Shown: piece by piece, positions 17,261 to 27,659 of the stretch
Numbering within the stretch: the first letter of the stretch is position 1
How the letters are laid out: the number at the start of each line of letters is the position of its first letter
NCBI RefSeq assembly: GCF_003130405.1
Contig: NZ_QEAS01000025.1
Span: 90-59,333, forward strand
Direction: 5' to 3'
From: Pararcticibacter amylolyticus
GTDB taxonomy: Bacteria > Bacteroidota > Bacteroidia > Sphingobacteriales > Sphingobacteriaceae
DNA length: 59,244 nt
The notes under the pieces: model-generated
Told to the model about the DNA's origin: nothing
The model's input: the letters and a program-made list of their open reading frames with translations, nothing else
Database searches by the model: none
Made by a program: the position numbers and the translations under genes

Positions 17261-17265
17261 AGGGG

Positions 17266-17302
17266 GAGTTTAGAGTAGAAAGTTTAAAGGTCAAAGTAAA
17301 AA
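17266..17302. repeat. Heptad-periodic intergenic element
   Basis: Five consecutive 7-nt units of the form nAGnnnA (first unit GAGTTTA) directly after the cdaA stop codon. See findings. Confidence 0.5.
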
Positions 17303-17361
17303 GGCTCAAATTTCGGAGCCGAGAGAAGAATGACGAAAGAGGGATGTGAAGAACTGAAATT

Positions 17362-17405
17362 AAGCTGATCCACCAGGCAGACACGCCGGCCTGATGAATC
17401 AGCTT
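17362..17405. terminator. Hairpin between convergent genes
   Basis: Stem AAGCTGAT / ATCAGCTT with an inner AGGC/GCCT helix, followed by TGTTTCT on the plus strand. It probably ends cdaA transcription. Confidence 0.5.
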
Positions 17406-17447
17406 GTTTCTATAATTGAGTCATGAAAAAGCAAAGAAGAGGGTGCG

Positions 17448-17885
17448 CTACTTTTTAACTTCGGAAATCCAGTTGAAAATCATCTCCTTTTGTTTATCGG
17501 ATAACTTTGCTTTCGGGTGAAGAAGCAGGTAGCTTTTCAGGGGCATTTCACCTTTCCGGATCACTTCCTCACTTTCATCAAGTTTGTGAAGGGCTTTTTC
17601 GGGAGAATATGTCCCGAATGCATCGAAGTTAAGTTCTCCTTTTCCTTCCTTCACATGGTCCGCCAGCCACCAACCCACGGGTTGTATGTTGGTATACCAG
17701 GGGTATTCTGTACGATTACTGTGACAATCGTAACAGGCGTTGCGAAGAACAGACATCACAGTATCCGGCACCTGCGTCACATTCTGAATAGCGTCCGGGC
17801 CTCCTGTTATTCCTGAGTTTCTCTCAGGCCTGAAAAACTGGCAAACTGCCAGCAGACTTAATAATATAATGACAATTCGTTTCAT
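17448..17885 (-). CDS. Heme-binding c-type domain protein
   Basis: A 145-residue exported protein: N-terminal hydrophobic segment (about 3-17) followed by a single CxxCH heme motif at 51-55 (ACYDCHS). The surrounding WYTNIQPVGWWLADHV and GEMPLKSYLLLHP segments match the haem-binding domain family (PF14376 type) of Bacteroidota. It should be anchored in the inner membrane or free in the periplasm. It starts 10 nt after the P-type ATPase gene ends, so the two are co-transcribed. The ATG at 17885 is chosen because the signal sequence begins there. Confidence 0.85.
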   Translation of the reverse strand: MKRIVIILLSLLAVCQFFRPERNSGITGGPDAIQNVTQVPDTVMSVLRNACYDCHSNRTEYPWYTNIQPVGWWLADHVKEGKGELNFDAFGTYSPEKALHKLDESEEVIRKGEMPLKSYLLLHPKAKLSDKQKEMIFNWISEVKK

Positions 17886-17895
17886 CTGATTTAAT

Positions 17896-20409
17896 TTAAT
17901 TGTTTTGCGCGACCCGTTTTCTCCATTTCCAGAGCTCAAACCACAGGACGGAAATCGCTGCTGTGAAAAAACAGATCAGCAGGGGTACCGGCCCCGGGGG
18001 AACAACACGAAAGAAAGAGGAGACAGCGGGGACATAAAGAATGACAGCGAGGGCTGTCACGGTAATGAGCAGCGCAGCTGTCATTAACTTATTCCCGTTA
18101 TGAAAGCTGCTGCTGACAGGATAATAGAACGAGCGGTTTACCAGGGAGAGAAATATGTTGGCCATGATAAGGGTAGAGAATACCATGGTGCGGCAAAAGT
18201 CTTCGCCCTCTCCTGCCCTCACCGCATATTGATAAACAAACAGGACCCCGGCAGTAATAGCCGCCCCCTGGATGATACTCACCGACATTTCGCGCCAGGA
18301 AAGAAAGGTAGAGGTAAGAGGCCGCGGCGGACGCACCATCGTATCTTTTCCGGGAGGCTCATTCTCATATACAATGGAACAGGTCGGTCCCATGATCAAT
18401 TCCAGGAAGATCACATGTACAGGAGTAAATATATCCGGGTACACCCAGCCGAGAAAAAGAGGGAGGGCCACTGTGCCGATGATCGGTATATGAATGGAGA
18501 TGATATACTGAACCGCCTTTTTGAGATTCGCATAGATCTTTCTTCCCATGGCTACAGCATCGAGCATCCGGGCGAGATCATCATCGGCAATTACTAAAGC
18601 GGCAGCACTTTTGGCAATCTCAGTCCCCCTTTTTCCCATCGCAATACCAATATGAGCCGCTTTAAGGGCCGGGCCGTCATTCACACCGTCTCCAGTCATA
18701 GCCACAACTGAACCTGCATCTTTTAATGTATTGATCATCTCAAGTTTTGCCTCGGGATACATCCTCGCAAATACGTTTCCCGACAGCATCTTCGCCTTCC
18801 TCTCTTCCGGAGTCATCGCCATCAACGCCGCTCCTTCAATCACATCCTCCGGATTCTTCAAACCCGACAGACGTGCAATGGTAGCCGCTGTAGCTGCATT
18901 GTCGCCTGTGATCATCTTCACTTCGATGCCAGCCCTGCTGAATGCCTCAAAGACCTGGGGAATATTTGCCTTGGGAGGATCGTAGAATGCGACCAGACCG
19001 GTAAAGATAAAAGGCAGATCCTGCTGTCTTTCCGGAAATACACTTCCCGAAAAAGAAGACTCCGCCACGCCAAGCACCCGGTAACCTTTCCCGGTAAGGT
19101 CAGCAATCTTCTCTTCTATCTCCGGCTTTACAGCAGGATCTGCGACAGAAACCGCCAGGATAGCTTCGGGAGCTCCTTTTGCCGCAATGATCCGGTTGCC
19201 CTGTCCGTCTTCAAATACATGGGTCATCATAGGAGGCATCCCGCTTAAGGGATACTCATGCACCATTGAAAACTGCGTTCTCAGATCGGTGCCGGCTACA
19301 TCCGAATAAGCCTGATGAAGGGTATGCTCCATCGAGTCGAAAGGAACCGGCTCACTGGCCCACATTGAAGTGGTGATCACCCCGGCAGCATCGCTGTCCC
19401 ATTGTGCAGGATCTGTATACGACCGGTGGTTCCGGTAAGAATAGATCTCCTGAAGGCTCATCCTGTTTTCTGTAATGGTACCTGTCTTATCCGTACATAT
19501 TACGGTAGCGCTTCCCAGAGCCTCCACGATACTGATCTTTTTCACAATAATCCCTGCTCGGATAAGTCGCCATGACCCAAGGGCCATAAACGTGGTGAAG
19601 GCCACCGGTATTTCTTCCGGCAATACCGACATTGCCATGGTGAGGCCCTTCAGAAGGCTTTCCGTAAATGTTTGCCCTGAACAGAAATTGACCAGGCAAA
19701 CCAAAAGAAAAACCGCTGTTCCTGCAATGGCCATTACCTTTACAAATCCCCTGATCTGAAGCTGGAGAGGTGTAACTTCTTCTCCGGCAGACAGGATCGA
19801 TTCACTCAGCTTCCCAAGCCTGGTCCTCCCACCTGTATTTTCCACCCGGCATATGGCCAGGCCGGAAGTAACCAGTGAGCCGCTGTAGACTTTCCGGTCA
19901 TCACTCCCCTCAAACTTATAAACGGGATAGCTTTCCCCGGTTAGAGAAGACTCGTCTACCATAAAGTCATTGCTGCTAACAATCTCTCCGTCTGCATTGA
20001 CGATATTTCCCTCTTCCACCAGCATCATATCTCCTACTACTATCTCATGAGTAGCAACTTCGTAAAGCTTGCCGCTTCTGATCACCTTGCTGAGCGGCTC
20101 ATTCAGCCGCTTCAGGGCTTCGAGAGCCTTACGGTTCCGGGTATCCTGGAAAAACGAGATCCCTGATACGGCAACAATCGAAAAAAGCATGAATACCGCA
20201 TCTTTATATTGCCCTGTAAACAGGTATAAAACTGCCACTGCTATAAGAAGCAGAAGCATGGGCTCTTTCAGAATGCCCGCAACCGCCTGCCACCATTTTT
20301 CTTCCGCTCCGCCTGGCTGAACATTATCGCCGTACTTCGCTCTTGAGGCTTTTACTTCCTCTTCATTTAATCCTGTTATAGTTTCAGGTATTATTCTGTT
20401 TGTTAACAT
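17896..20409 (-). CDS. Cation-translocating P-type ATPase
   Basis: An 837-residue P-type ATPase with the type II layout. N-terminal cation ATPase domain; actuator loop (VEEGNIVNADGEIVSS, then DESSLTGES); phosphorylation site D307 in CTDKTGTITEN; nucleotide domain; hinge MITGDNAATA and TGDGVNDGPALKAAHIG; six C-terminal membrane helices. The M4 motif reads PEEIP rather than the PEGLP of calcium pumps, placing it in the PEE[FI]P subgroup whose ion is uncertain. An upstream in-frame start exists, but the ATG at 20409 (MLTNRIIPETITGLNEEE) fits the domain start. It is followed at 10 nt by the heme-binding protein gene. Confidence 0.9.
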   Translation of the reverse strand: MLTNRIIPETITGLNEEEVKASRAKYGDNVQPGGAEEKWWQAVAGILKEPMLLLLIAVAVLYLFTGQYKDAVFMLFSIVAVSGISFFQDTRNRKALEALKRLNEPLSKVIRSGKLYEVATHEIVVGDMMLVEEGNIVNADGEIVSSNDFMVDESSLTGESYPVYKFEGSDDRKVYSGSLVTSGLAICRVENTGGRTRLGKLSESILSAGEEVTPLQLQIRGFVKVMAIAGTAVFLLVCLVNFCSGQTFTESLLKGLTMAMSVLPEEIPVAFTTFMALGSWRLIRAGIIVKKISIVEALGSATVICTDKTGTITENRMSLQEIYSYRNHRSYTDPAQWDSDAAGVITTSMWASEPVPFDSMEHTLHQAYSDVAGTDLRTQFSMVHEYPLSGMPPMMTHVFEDGQGNRIIAAKGAPEAILAVSVADPAVKPEIEEKIADLTGKGYRVLGVAESSFSGSVFPERQQDLPFIFTGLVAFYDPPKANIPQVFEAFSRAGIEVKMITGDNAATAATIARLSGLKNPEDVIEGAALMAMTPEERKAKMLSGNVFARMYPEAKLEMINTLKDAGSVVAMTGDGVNDGPALKAAHIGIAMGKRGTEIAKSAAALVIADDDLARMLDAVAMGRKIYANLKKAVQYIISIHIPIIGTVALPLFLGWVYPDIFTPVHVIFLELIMGPTCSIVYENEPPGKDTMVRPPRPLTSTFLSWREMSVSIIQGAAITAGVLFVYQYAVRAGEGEDFCRTMVFSTLIMANIFLSLVNRSFYYPVSSSFHNGNKLMTAALLITVTALAVILYVPAVSSFFRVVPPGPVPLLICFFTAAISVLWFELWKWRKRVAQNN

Positions 20410-20527
20410 CCTTATATTCTTAAATAGCCTCTTCCTCCGCGAATGTGCGGGACAGCACGTTATGGCACAGAAATGTACGCCAGGGCACACCTGTGTGGGG
20501 GTTTATTAAAATTTTGGAAAAAAGCGG

Positions 20528-20905
20528 CTATTGAGGAGGCTGAAAAATAGAATGTACCACCATCAGGGAAGACATCATTTCCTTCAGAGGAAAGAAAATG
20601 TTCAGATACCTTTCATACAAGGGAACAGAAAGGGAAACTGCGGGATCGGGCATTACCGTAGCAGCAGACATACAATAGTCTTTAGGAGCTTTAAAAGGCA
20701 GCTGCATATCCTCCTTATAGTCTTTATCCGCCTTCTGAGGCTGAAGGTAATGAATGTTTAAAAACCCGGAAACAGTGAGTGCGGGATCCCCCTGCTGGTG
20801 TTTATGATAATGGATGATCAAAAGGGGCAGTTTGAATACCTGATGAAGATCTGTAGCGCCAAAAGCGTACACCACCAGGAGCCATATTGAAAGCACTCTC
20901 TTCAT
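20528..20905 (-). CDS. Small secreted protein, TDLHQ-KLP type
   Basis: A 125-residue protein with an N-terminal signal segment (MKRVLSIWLLVVYAFGATD). The motif TDLHQVFKLPLLIIHYHKHQ and the IHY repeat further on match a recurrent Bacteroidota family of unknown function, which from memory is often found beside heavy-metal efflux or P-type ATPase genes. The His-rich stretch suggests metal binding, but this is inference. It is upstream of the P-type ATPase on the same strand (118 nt). Confidence 0.65.
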   Translation of the reverse strand: MKRVLSIWLLVVYAFGATDLHQVFKLPLLIIHYHKHQQGDPALTVSGFLNIHYLQPQKADKDYKEDMQLPFKAPKDYCMSAATVMPDPAVSLSVPLYERYLNIFFPLKEMMSSLMVVHSIFQPPQ

Positions 20906-20987
20906 CAGAGGTCAAAATTAGACAAAAGGATCTCATCCTGCTGAAACAGAGTGCAATATTAAAACAATCCAGATAAAAAGAACAGAC

Positions 20988-21021
20988 AAAAAAAGATCCG
21001 CCCCGTGGGGACGGATCTTTT
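20988..21021 (-). terminator. Rho-independent terminator of the bacilliredoxin gene
   Basis: 10-bp stem AAAAGATCCG / CGGATCTTTT with an internally paired CCCC/GGGG loop, followed on the minus strand by a run of seven T residues. Confidence 0.9.
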
Positions 21022-21093
21022 CCATCTTAACAAATTCCGCATATTAAAGTCAGCGGACAAACTGTCTTAAGAAACCCCTCCGGATACTGCTGA

Positions 21094-21504
21094 TTAGCAA
21101 TATACTTCGAATGCGCTGACCAGGTTGTCGGCGATCATCTGTGCCGGGCGGCCTTCTATCTGGTGGCGCTCGATCATGTGCACAAGCTTGCCATCTTTAA
21201 ATAAAGCCATTGAAGGAGAGGAAGGAGGATAAGGAAGCATATAACTTCTTGCTTTATCTACCGCATCTTTCTCCATTCCTGCAAAAACAGTAACCAGCTT
21301 GCCGGGATGTTTTTCACCCTGCACCGCCATTTTAGCAGCCGGACGTGCATTAGCCGCAGCACAGCCGCAAACTGAATTAACCACTACAAAAACAGTTCCT
21401 TCTGATTTCAGCACATCATCTACTTCTTCAGGAGTCTTTAATTCCTGGAACCCTACGTTAGTAAGTTCTTCCCTCATCGGGGCAACCAAATATTCTGGAT
21501 ACAT
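21094..21504 (-). CDS. Bacilliredoxin (BrxA/BrxB family)
   Basis: A 136-residue thioredoxin-fold protein of the BrxA/BrxB (DUF1094) family, which removes bacillithiol from mixed disulfides on proteins. The active site C46-G-C48 is seen in VVNSVCGCAAANARPA. The length is normal and the family start MYPEYLVAPMREELT is preserved. It is a single-gene unit with its own terminator. Its presence suggests bacillithiol or an analogous thiol is used by this organism. Confidence 0.92.
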   Translation of the reverse strand: MYPEYLVAPMREELTNVGFQELKTPEEVDDVLKSEGTVFVVVNSVCGCAAANARPAAKMAVQGEKHPGKLVTVFAGMEKDAVDKARSYMLPYPPSSPSMALFKDGKLVHMIERHQIEGRPAQMIADNLVSAFEVYC

Positions 21505-21670
21505 ACTCGTTAATTTTCAAAGCTATTCCTTGCAAAAATAAGACGAAGGGCCGTAAGTTAAAAACACAGGGATGTAAATATTTTATGCACACCCTGTGCA
21601 ATTGTGGTTATCTGCCTTATGATTTTGTTAATCAAGTGACTGTCATCTTCTGCACAGACATTTTAAATGT

Positions 21671-21701
21671 TTGATATTCATTCCCGGAAGAGGTATTTTT
21701 G
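21671..21701 (+). promoter_or_regulatory. Bacteroidetes-type promoter of ahcY
   Basis: TTG at 21671 and TATTTTTG at 21694-21701, separated by the spacing expected for the -33 and -7 elements. The ahcY start codon is 24 nt further on. Confidence 0.65.
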
Positions 21702-21724
21702 CAAACATTAAATTTTTTAAAACT

Positions 21725-23041
21725 ATGTCATCAGTAGAGACAACTTACATTCCTTACAAAGTGAAGGACATTTCCCTTGCAGAATGGGGACGGAAAGAGA
21801 TTGAGCTTGCAGAAGCAGAAATGCCTGGGTTAATGTCGCTTCGTGCGGAGTTCGGACCATCCAAACCTTTGAAAGGCGCCCGCATTGCAGGATGCCTTCA
21901 CATGACCATTCAGACAGCGGTATTGATTGAAACCCTGGTTGAACTCGGAGCAGAAGTAACCTGGTCTTCCTGCAACATCTTCTCCACACAGGACCACGCC
22001 GCCGCAGCTATTGCAGCTGCAGGAATTTCGGTTTATGCATGGAAAGGCATGAATGCTGAAGAATTTGACTGGTGTATCGAACAGACCCTCTATTTCGGGG
22101 AAGAACGCCAGCCATTGAATATGATCCTTGATGATGGTGGTGATCTCACCAACATGGTATTCGACAAATACCCTGAGCTGATTGCCGGCATTAAAGGACT
22201 TTCTGAAGAAACCACAACAGGCGTTCACCGCCTTTACGAGCGCATGAAGAACGGAACGCTTCATTTGCCCGCTATTAACGTAAACGACTCTGTTACCAAA
22301 TCTAAATTTGATAATAAGTACGGATGCCGGGAGTCTCTTGTAGACGCAATCCGCCGCGCCACTGACGTGATGATGGCAGGTAAAGTAGCCGTAGTTTGCG
22401 GATATGGCGATGTGGGCAAGGGTTCGGCTGAATCCCTCCGCAGTGCAGGTGTCCGTGTGATCGTCACTGAAATCGACCCCATCTGTGCGCTTCAGGCTGC
22501 CATGGAAGGCTACGAGGTAAAGAAGATGATCAATGCCGTTAAGGAAGCAGACATCGTGGTTACATGTACCGGCAACTGCGACATCGTTCGTGCCGAGCAC
22601 TTTAAGCTACTGAAAGACAAAGCGATCGTTTGTAACATCGGTCACTTCGACAATGAGATCGACATGGCATGGCTTAACACCAACTACGGCCATACCAAGG
22701 TTGAAATTAAGCCGCAGGTAGACAAATACACCATCGACGGATCTGACGTGATCATCCTGGCAGAAGGCCGCCTGGTAAATCTTGGCTGCGCAACCGGTCA
22801 CCCATCATTCGTTATGTCAAACTCATTTACCAACCAGACTCTTGCCCAGCTTGAGTTATGGACCAACCCTGGCAAATATGAAAACAAGGTATACACTCTT
22901 CCAAAACACCTGGATGAGAAAGTTGCCCGTCTTCATCTTGCAAAGATCGGCGTAGAGCTTGATGTACTTGATCCGCACCAGGCTGAATACATCGGGGTAA
23001 CTCCTGACGGGCCGTATAAACCGGAACAATACAGATATTAA
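21725..23041 (+). CDS. ahcY: Adenosylhomocysteinase
   Basis: S-adenosylhomocysteine hydrolase (438 residues) that splits SAH to adenosine and homocysteine with a bound NAD cofactor, regenerating the methyl cycle. Visible: the [20 protein letters not shown] substrate region; the [15 protein letters not shown] signature; [12 protein letters not shown] with the catalytic Lys/Asp; NAD loop [12 protein letters not shown]; and the C-terminal [12 protein letters not shown] and [11 protein letters not shown] end. The ATG at 21725 ([12 protein letters not shown]) is chosen over an in-frame TTG that forms part of the promoter. It is followed by a hairpin and pdxJ. Confidence 0.97.
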   Translation: MSSVETTYIPYKVKDISLAEWGRKEIELAEAEMPGLMSLRAEFGPSKPLKGARIAGCLHMTIQTAVLIETLVELGAEVTWSSCNIFSTQDHAAAAIAAAGISVYAWKGMNAEEFDWCIEQTLYFGEERQPLNMILDDGGDLTNMVFDKYPELIAGIKGLSEETTTGVHRLYERMKNGTLHLPAINVNDSVTKSKFDNKYGCRESLVDAIRRATDVMMAGKVAVVCGYGDVGKGSAESLRSAGVRVIVTEIDPICALQAAMEGYEVKKMINAVKEADIVVTCTGNCDIVRAEHFKLLKDKAIVCNIGHFDNEIDMAWLNTNYGHTKVEIKPQVDKYTIDGSDVIILAEGRLVNLGCATGHPSFVMSNSFTNQTLAQLELWTNPGKYENKVYTLPKHLDEKVARLHLAKIGVELDVLDPHQAEYIGVTPDGPYKPEQYRY

Positions 23042-23048
23042 TTTTTTT

Positions 23049-23083
23049 GGGTGATGAGATGTGAGGCTCATATCTCATCACCC
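23049..23083. terminator. Long hairpin between ahcY and pdxJ
   Basis: 12-bp perfect stem GGGTGATGAGAT / ATCTCATCACCC with an inner TGAG/CTCA helix. There is no T-run after it on the plus strand. The internal sequence has a 7-nt periodicity and belongs to the element family in the findings. Confidence 0.6.
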
Positions 23084-23103
23084 ATCATTCAAAACCCAAA
23101 AAC

Positions 23104-23820
23104 GTGACTAAGCTTTCAGTCAACATCAATAAGATCGCAACTCTTCGTAACTCCCGTGGTGGTAACAATCCGGATCTTGTCAAAACAGCACTCGACTGCG
23201 AACGCTTCGGGGCCCAAGGCATTACCGTTCACCCGAGACCCGACGAACGGCATATCCGCTACCAGGATGTTTTTGATCTGAAACAGGTGATAGCAACTGA
23301 ATTTAACATCGAAGGGAACTGCCAGGAGCAGAAATTCGTAGACCTCGTACTGGCAAATAAACCAGCGCAGGTAACACTTGTTCCCGATGCACTTGGTCAG
23401 ATCACATCCAATCATGGCTGGGACACGGTCCGTCACCAGGAATACCTGAAGGATATCGTGGCCACATTCAAAGAAGCCGGCATCAGAGTATCCCTTTTTG
23501 TTGATCCTGATCCGCGGATGGTCGAAGCCGCCGCAACAACAGGAACCGACAGAGTGGAGCTGTATACCGAAGCGTATGCCACAGGCTATCTGAAGAATAG
23601 AGAAGCCGCAGTTGCACCTTATGCCGAAGCGGCAAGAGCAGCTCAGCAGGCTGGCCTTGGACTAAATGCCGGGCACGACCTGGATCTGCATAATCTCAAA
23701 TACTTCAGCCAGCATATCCCCGGCCTTCTCGAGGTAAGCATCGGCCATGCGCTGATCTGCGATGCCTTATACCTGGGACTCGAAAACACCATTCAAATGT
23801 ATTTAAGGCAGTTAGCCTGA
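23104..23820 (+). CDS. pdxJ: Pyridoxine 5'-phosphate synthase
   Basis: TIM-barrel enzyme (238 residues) that condenses 1-deoxyxylulose 5-phosphate with 3-amino-2-oxopropyl phosphate to form pyridoxine phosphate. Recognised by [37 protein letters not shown], the FNIEGNC segment, [13 protein letters not shown] and the C-terminal [15 protein letters not shown] and [12 protein letters not shown] phosphate loops. The start is GTG (23104). The product PLP is the cofactor of the gcvP and kbl enzymes encoded in this window. Confidence 0.96.
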   Translation: MTKLSVNINKIATLRNSRGGNNPDLVKTALDCERFGAQGITVHPRPDERHIRYQDVFDLKQVIATEFNIEGNCQEQKFVDLVLANKPAQVTLVPDALGQITSNHGWDTVRHQEYLKDIVATFKEAGIRVSLFVDPDPRMVEAAATTGTDRVELYTEAYATGYLKNREAAVAPYAEAARAAQQAGLGLNAGHDLDLHNLKYFSQHIPGLLEVSIGHALICDALYLGLENTIQMYLRQLA

Positions 23821-23914
23821 TCACTTCTGCTTCCGGCTTTCATCCATCAGGGTATTCTTTTGTTTAAAAATACCATAAATCAGTACCTATTCTGCAACGG
23901 GCCAATACGCTTGT

Positions 23915-23948
23915 TACTTGCTACTTGCTGCTGAAAGCCGTACCTTTG
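23915..23948 (+). promoter_or_regulatory. gcvP promoter overlapping a heptad element
   Basis: TACCTTTG at 23941-23948 is an exact -7 element. Upstream, a doubled TACTTGC heptad (23915-23928) supplies TTG triplets at suitable -33 distance. The gcvP ATG follows 25 nt later. Confidence 0.55.
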
Positions 23949-23973
23949 CATATCTCTTTTATATTTCAATTTC

Positions 23974-26850
23974 ATGGATTTAAATATCGATTTCAAAGAA
24001 AAATTTGAATCACGCCATATCTCTCCTGACAGTCCTGAAACATCCCAAATGCTTGCAACAGTCGCTGCGGGTTCATTGGATGAATTAATTTCTCAGACTG
24101 TTCCGCAGCAGATCCGGTTAAAACAACCGTTGAATCTTCCGGCTCCGAAAAGTGAGTTCGATTACCTGAACAGCCTGAAGCAGACAGCTTCAAAAAACAA
24201 GGTTTTCAAGTCATTCATCGGTCAGGGTTATTATGACACGGTCACCCCACCGGTGATCCTGCGTAACATTTTTGAAAACCCGGGATGGTACACCCAGTAT
24301 ACCCCCTACCAGGCTGAAATATCCCAGGGCCGGCTTCAGGCCTTGCTGAATTTCCAGACCATGGTGATTGATCTCACGGGAATGGAAATTGCCAATGCCT
24401 CTCTTCTCGACGAGGGTACCGCAGCGGCAGAAGCGATGTTCATGCAGTTCAGCCTGCGGACAAACAAGAGTGCGAATGTATTCTTCGTTTCAGAAGATCT
24501 TTTCCCGCAAACAATCGACATTTTAAAGACCCGTTCGGCTCCCTTCGGAATCGAATTACAGATAGGCAATCACCAGACAGCAGAGCTTAACGATTCTATG
24601 TTCGGTGCTATTGTTCAGTACCCAGCAGGAAACGGAGAAGTACACGACTACTCAGACTTCGCTGCCAGTGCACATGAAAAAGGCATTAAGCTGACCGTTG
24701 TGGCCGACATCCTGAGTCTTTGCCTCCTGACGCCTCCCGGAGAATGGGGAGCAGATATCGTAGTAGGATCTACCCAGCGCTTTGGAATCCCCATGGGCTT
24801 CGGCGGCCCCCATGCTGCTTACTTCGCTACACGGGAAGAATATAAAAGATCCATGCCCGGACGGATCATCGGCGTAACTATCGACTCTGCCGGCAACTAT
24901 GCGCTCCGGATGGCTCTGCAAACACGGGAGCAGCATATCCGCAGGGATAAGGCGACTTCCAATATCTGTACCGCACAGGCTTTACTGGCTATTATGGCCG
25001 GAATGTATGCTGCCTGGCACGGACCGCAGGGACTCAAAACCATCGCTAAACGCACACACGGACTCGCAGTCCTGCTGTCCGACGCCCTTCAATCCCTTGG
25101 CTACAAGCAGCTGAACACTTCTTACTTCGACACCATCCGTTTCGAAGCAGGTAATATCGCAGGCCCTCTTCATGCAGAAGCATTGAACAACGAGATGAAC
25201 CTTCACTATGACGGATCTGTTGTTTCGGTCTCCCTGGATGAAACAACTTCCCTTGACGAGGTAACAACGATCATCCGTTTCTTTGCGAAGGTAAAAGGCA
25301 AGAGCATTCATGATGTTGACCTAGATGGATTAAAGCAGGGAATACAGGCAACCATTCCTGCCGCACTGGAAAGACAGACAGAATACCTTGCGCATCCTGT
25401 TTTCAACACCCATCACTCAGAGCACGAAATGCTCCGTTATATCAAATCACTGGAAGCAAAAGACCTGTCTCTTTGCCATTCCATGATTCCCCTGGGCTCA
25501 TGTACCATGAAGCTTAACGCAACAACAGAAATGATCCCGGTTACATGGCCGGAATTCAGCAAGATCCACCCCTTTGCACCAACCGACCAGGTAGGCGGCT
25601 ATATGCAGGTGATCGATGAGCTGAACAAATGGCTGAGTGCGATTACCGGCTTTGCATCCATGAGCTTCCAGCCTAATGCGGGTGCGCAGGGCGAATACGC
25701 CGGATTAATGGTGATCAGAGCCTATCATGCAGACCGGGGAGAATCTCACCGCAACGTAGCTCTTATTCCATCTTCAGCACACGGCACCAACCCTGCATCA
25801 GCAGCAATGGCCGGGATGAAGATCGTGGTGGTAAAATGCGACAGCAACGGAAATATCGACGTAACGGACCTGAAAGCCCGCGCAGAAGAATTCAAAGATA
25901 CGCTGTCATGTCTCATGGTAACTTACCCGTCAACACATGGAGTGTTTGAAGAGTCGATCATCGAGATCTGCCAGATCATTCACCAGAATGGCGGGCAGGT
26001 ATATATGGATGGTGCAAACATGAACGCACAGGTCGGACTTACCAGTCCAGCTACTATCGGCGCCGACGTTTGCCACCTCAACCTGCACAAGACATTCTGT
26101 ATCCCCCATGGCGGCGGCGGCCCTGGCGTAGGCCCGATAGGAGTTGCCCAGCACCTGGTTAAGTATTTACCGGGGCATTCAGTTGTAGACATCAGCAAAG
26201 AGAAGTCTATTCCCGCAGTATCGGCAGCACCATGGGGCTCAGCCTCTATCCTGCTGATTTCACATGCTTATATTGCCATGATGGGCGCTGAAGGTTTAAC
26301 CAATGCCACGAAATATGCCATTCTGAATGCCAACTATATCAAATCACGTCTTGAATCTCACTATCCTGTATTGTATACAGGAAGCCAGGGCCGTTGTGCC
26401 CATGAAATGATCCTCGACTGCCGCGCATTCAAGCACTTCGGTATCGAAGTAACAGATATTGCAAAAAGGTTGATGGATTATGGCTTCCACGCTCCTACCG
26501 TATCTTTCCCTGTAGCGGGAACCCTGATGGTAGAGCCTACAGAATCAGAGCCCAAACATGAGCTCGACAGGTTCTGCGATGCGCTTATCGCCATCCGGGA
26601 AGAGATCAGCGATGTTGAAAGCGGAAAAGCAGACAAGATCAACAACCCGTTAAAAAATGCCCCTCATACGGCGCACGTGATAACAGACGATACCTGGGAC
26701 AAGCCCTACAGCAGACAGCAGGCTGTGTTCCCTCTGGCTTACGTGGCCGAACGTAAATTCTGGCCCTCTGTTGGCAGGGTGAATGACACTCACGGAGACA
26801 GAACCCTCATCTGCTCCTGCCCTCCGATAGAGGAATACGCAGAAGCATAA
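23974..26850 (+). CDS. gcvP: Glycine dehydrogenase (decarboxylating), P protein
   Basis: PLP-dependent P protein of the glycine cleavage system (958 residues, the fused full-length form with both halves). It decarboxylates glycine and passes the aminomethyl group to the lipoyl H protein. Features: [18 protein letters not shown] near the N-terminus, the first (non-catalytic) half to about residue 480, [12 protein letters not shown] at the start of the second half, and the Schiff-base lysine K706 in [16 protein letters not shown]. gcvH and gcvT are not adjacent. Confidence 0.97.
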   Translation: MDLNIDFKEKFESRHISPDSPETSQMLATVAAGSLDELISQTVPQQIRLKQPLNLPAPKSEFDYLNSLKQTASKNKVFKSFIGQGYYDTVTPPVILRNIFENPGWYTQYTPYQAEISQGRLQALLNFQTMVIDLTGMEIANASLLDEGTAAAEAMFMQFSLRTNKSANVFFVSEDLFPQTIDILKTRSAPFGIELQIGNHQTAELNDSMFGAIVQYPAGNGEVHDYSDFAASAHEKGIKLTVVADILSLCLLTPPGEWGADIVVGSTQRFGIPMGFGGPHAAYFATREEYKRSMPGRIIGVTIDSAGNYALRMALQTREQHIRRDKATSNICTAQALLAIMAGMYAAWHGPQGLKTIAKRTHGLAVLLSDALQSLGYKQLNTSYFDTIRFEAGNIAGPLHAEALNNEMNLHYDGSVVSVSLDETTSLDEVTTIIRFFAKVKGKSIHDVDLDGLKQGIQATIPAALERQTEYLAHPVFNTHHSEHEMLRYIKSLEAKDLSLCHSMIPLGSCTMKLNATTEMIPVTWPEFSKIHPFAPTDQVGGYMQVIDELNKWLSAITGFASMSFQPNAGAQGEYAGLMVIRAYHADRGESHRNVALIPSSAHGTNPASAAMAGMKIVVVKCDSNGNIDVTDLKARAEEFKDTLSCLMVTYPSTHGVFEESIIEICQIIHQNGGQVYMDGANMNAQVGLTSPATIGADVCHLNLHKTFCIPHGGGGPGVGPIGVAQHLVKYLPGHSVVDISKEKSIPAVSAAPWGSASILLISHAYIAMMGAEGLTNATKYAILNANYIKSRLESHYPVLYTGSQGRCAHEMILDCRAFKHFGIEVTDIAKRLMDYGFHAPTVSFPVAGTLMVEPTESEPKHELDRFCDALIAIREEISDVESGKADKINNPLKNAPHTAHVITDDTWDKPYSRQQAVFPLAYVAERKFWPSVGRVNDTHGDRTLICSCPPIEEYAEA

Positions 26851-26857
26851 CAGCAAT

Positions 26858-26894
26858 AAAAAAATGAGGCTTTAGTATAAAACTAAAGCCTCAT
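26858..26894 (-). terminator. Bidirectional terminator between gcvP and carbonic anhydrase
   Basis: 13-bp perfect stem ATGAGGCTTTAGT / ACTAAAGCCTCAT with a 5-nt loop. On the minus strand it is followed by seven T residues, and on the plus strand by AATTAA, so it mainly ends the carbonic anhydrase transcript. Confidence 0.88.
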
Positions 26895-26918
26895 AATTAA
26901 ACTAAGCAGGCAATATCA

Positions 26919-27626
26919 TTAATGAGCAGCAGGCGTTACGGCGTCAAGAGCAAATACCTTACTCAGGTTATCCGTATTACTGCAGCTAACTTTTAGATCT
27001 TTCACCAGGCCTGTGCGGATATCCACTACCCATCCGTGCACTTCAAGGTCAGAACGTTCTTTCCAGGCATTCTGGATAATCGTGGTTTTACACAGATTAA
27101 ATACCTGCTCAATTACATTCAGTTCTACCAGCCTGTCTGCCCTTACCTGGGGATCTGTGATCAGGTCGAGCTCGTGAGAGTGCAGACGATATACGTCCTT
27201 AATATGTCTCAGCCAGTTGTCGATCAGGCCAAACTGTTTCCTGGTCATCGCAGCGGCCACTCCCCCGCATCCGTAGTGACCGGCAACAATTACATGCTTC
27301 ACCTTTAATACGTTCACCGAGTAATCGAGTACACTCAGCATGTTCATGTCCGAATGCACACACACGTTTGCGATGTTACGGTGAACAAAAACTTCACCCG
27401 GCTTGGTATTCGTTACCTGGTTTGCCGGAACACGGCTGTCGGAACATCCGATCCAGAGTACCTTAGGGCTCTGGCCAGCAGAGAGCTTCTTAAAATAGTC
27501 AGGATCGTTTTTCAGCTCTCCTTCTACAAAGAGGCGGTTTCCCTCCAGTAACTGGTCGTACGTGCTCTTCTGAGCTTCTTTTATATCTTTTTCCGTTGCA
27601 ACGGTTGGATTATTTTCTTTTGCCAT
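26919..27626 (-). CDS. can: Beta-class carbonic anhydrase
   Basis: Zinc enzyme (235 residues) that interconverts CO2 and bicarbonate. The zinc ligands C61, H117 and C120 are visible in WIGCSDSRVP and AGHYGCGGV, with the D63-R65 dyad intact. It lacks a signal peptide, so it is cytoplasmic. It lies 33 nt downstream of the SulP transporter on the same strand; SulP-carbonic anhydrase pairs are typical of bicarbonate import or CO2 retention. The gene symbol follows the E. coli beta-class naming. Confidence 0.93.
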   Translation of the reverse strand: MAKENNPTVATEKDIKEAQKSTYDQLLEGNRLFVEGELKNDPDYFKKLSAGQSPKVLWIGCSDSRVPANQVTNTKPGEVFVHRNIANVCVHSDMNMLSVLDYSVNVLKVKHVIVAGHYGCGGVAAAMTRKQFGLIDNWLRHIKDVYRLHSHELDLITDPQVRADRLVELNVIEQVFNLCKTTIIQNAWKERSDLEVHGWVVDIRTGLVKDLKVSCSNTDNLSKVFALDAVTPAAH

Positions 27627-27659
27627 TTGTTTCTGTTTTATAAAATGAGAGATAATAAA

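Noticed and set aside
21600-21724. SAH or SAM riboswitch before ahcY
   Set aside because: Only about 20 nt of leader remain after the promoter, too short for any known class.
21830-22600. 256-codon open frame antisense to ahcY
   Set aside because: Shadow of ahcY; composition not protein-like.
23821-23973. Glycine riboswitch before gcvP
   Set aside because: The spacer is only about 150 nt, the leader after the -7 element is about 20 nt, and no tandem aptamer fold is visible.
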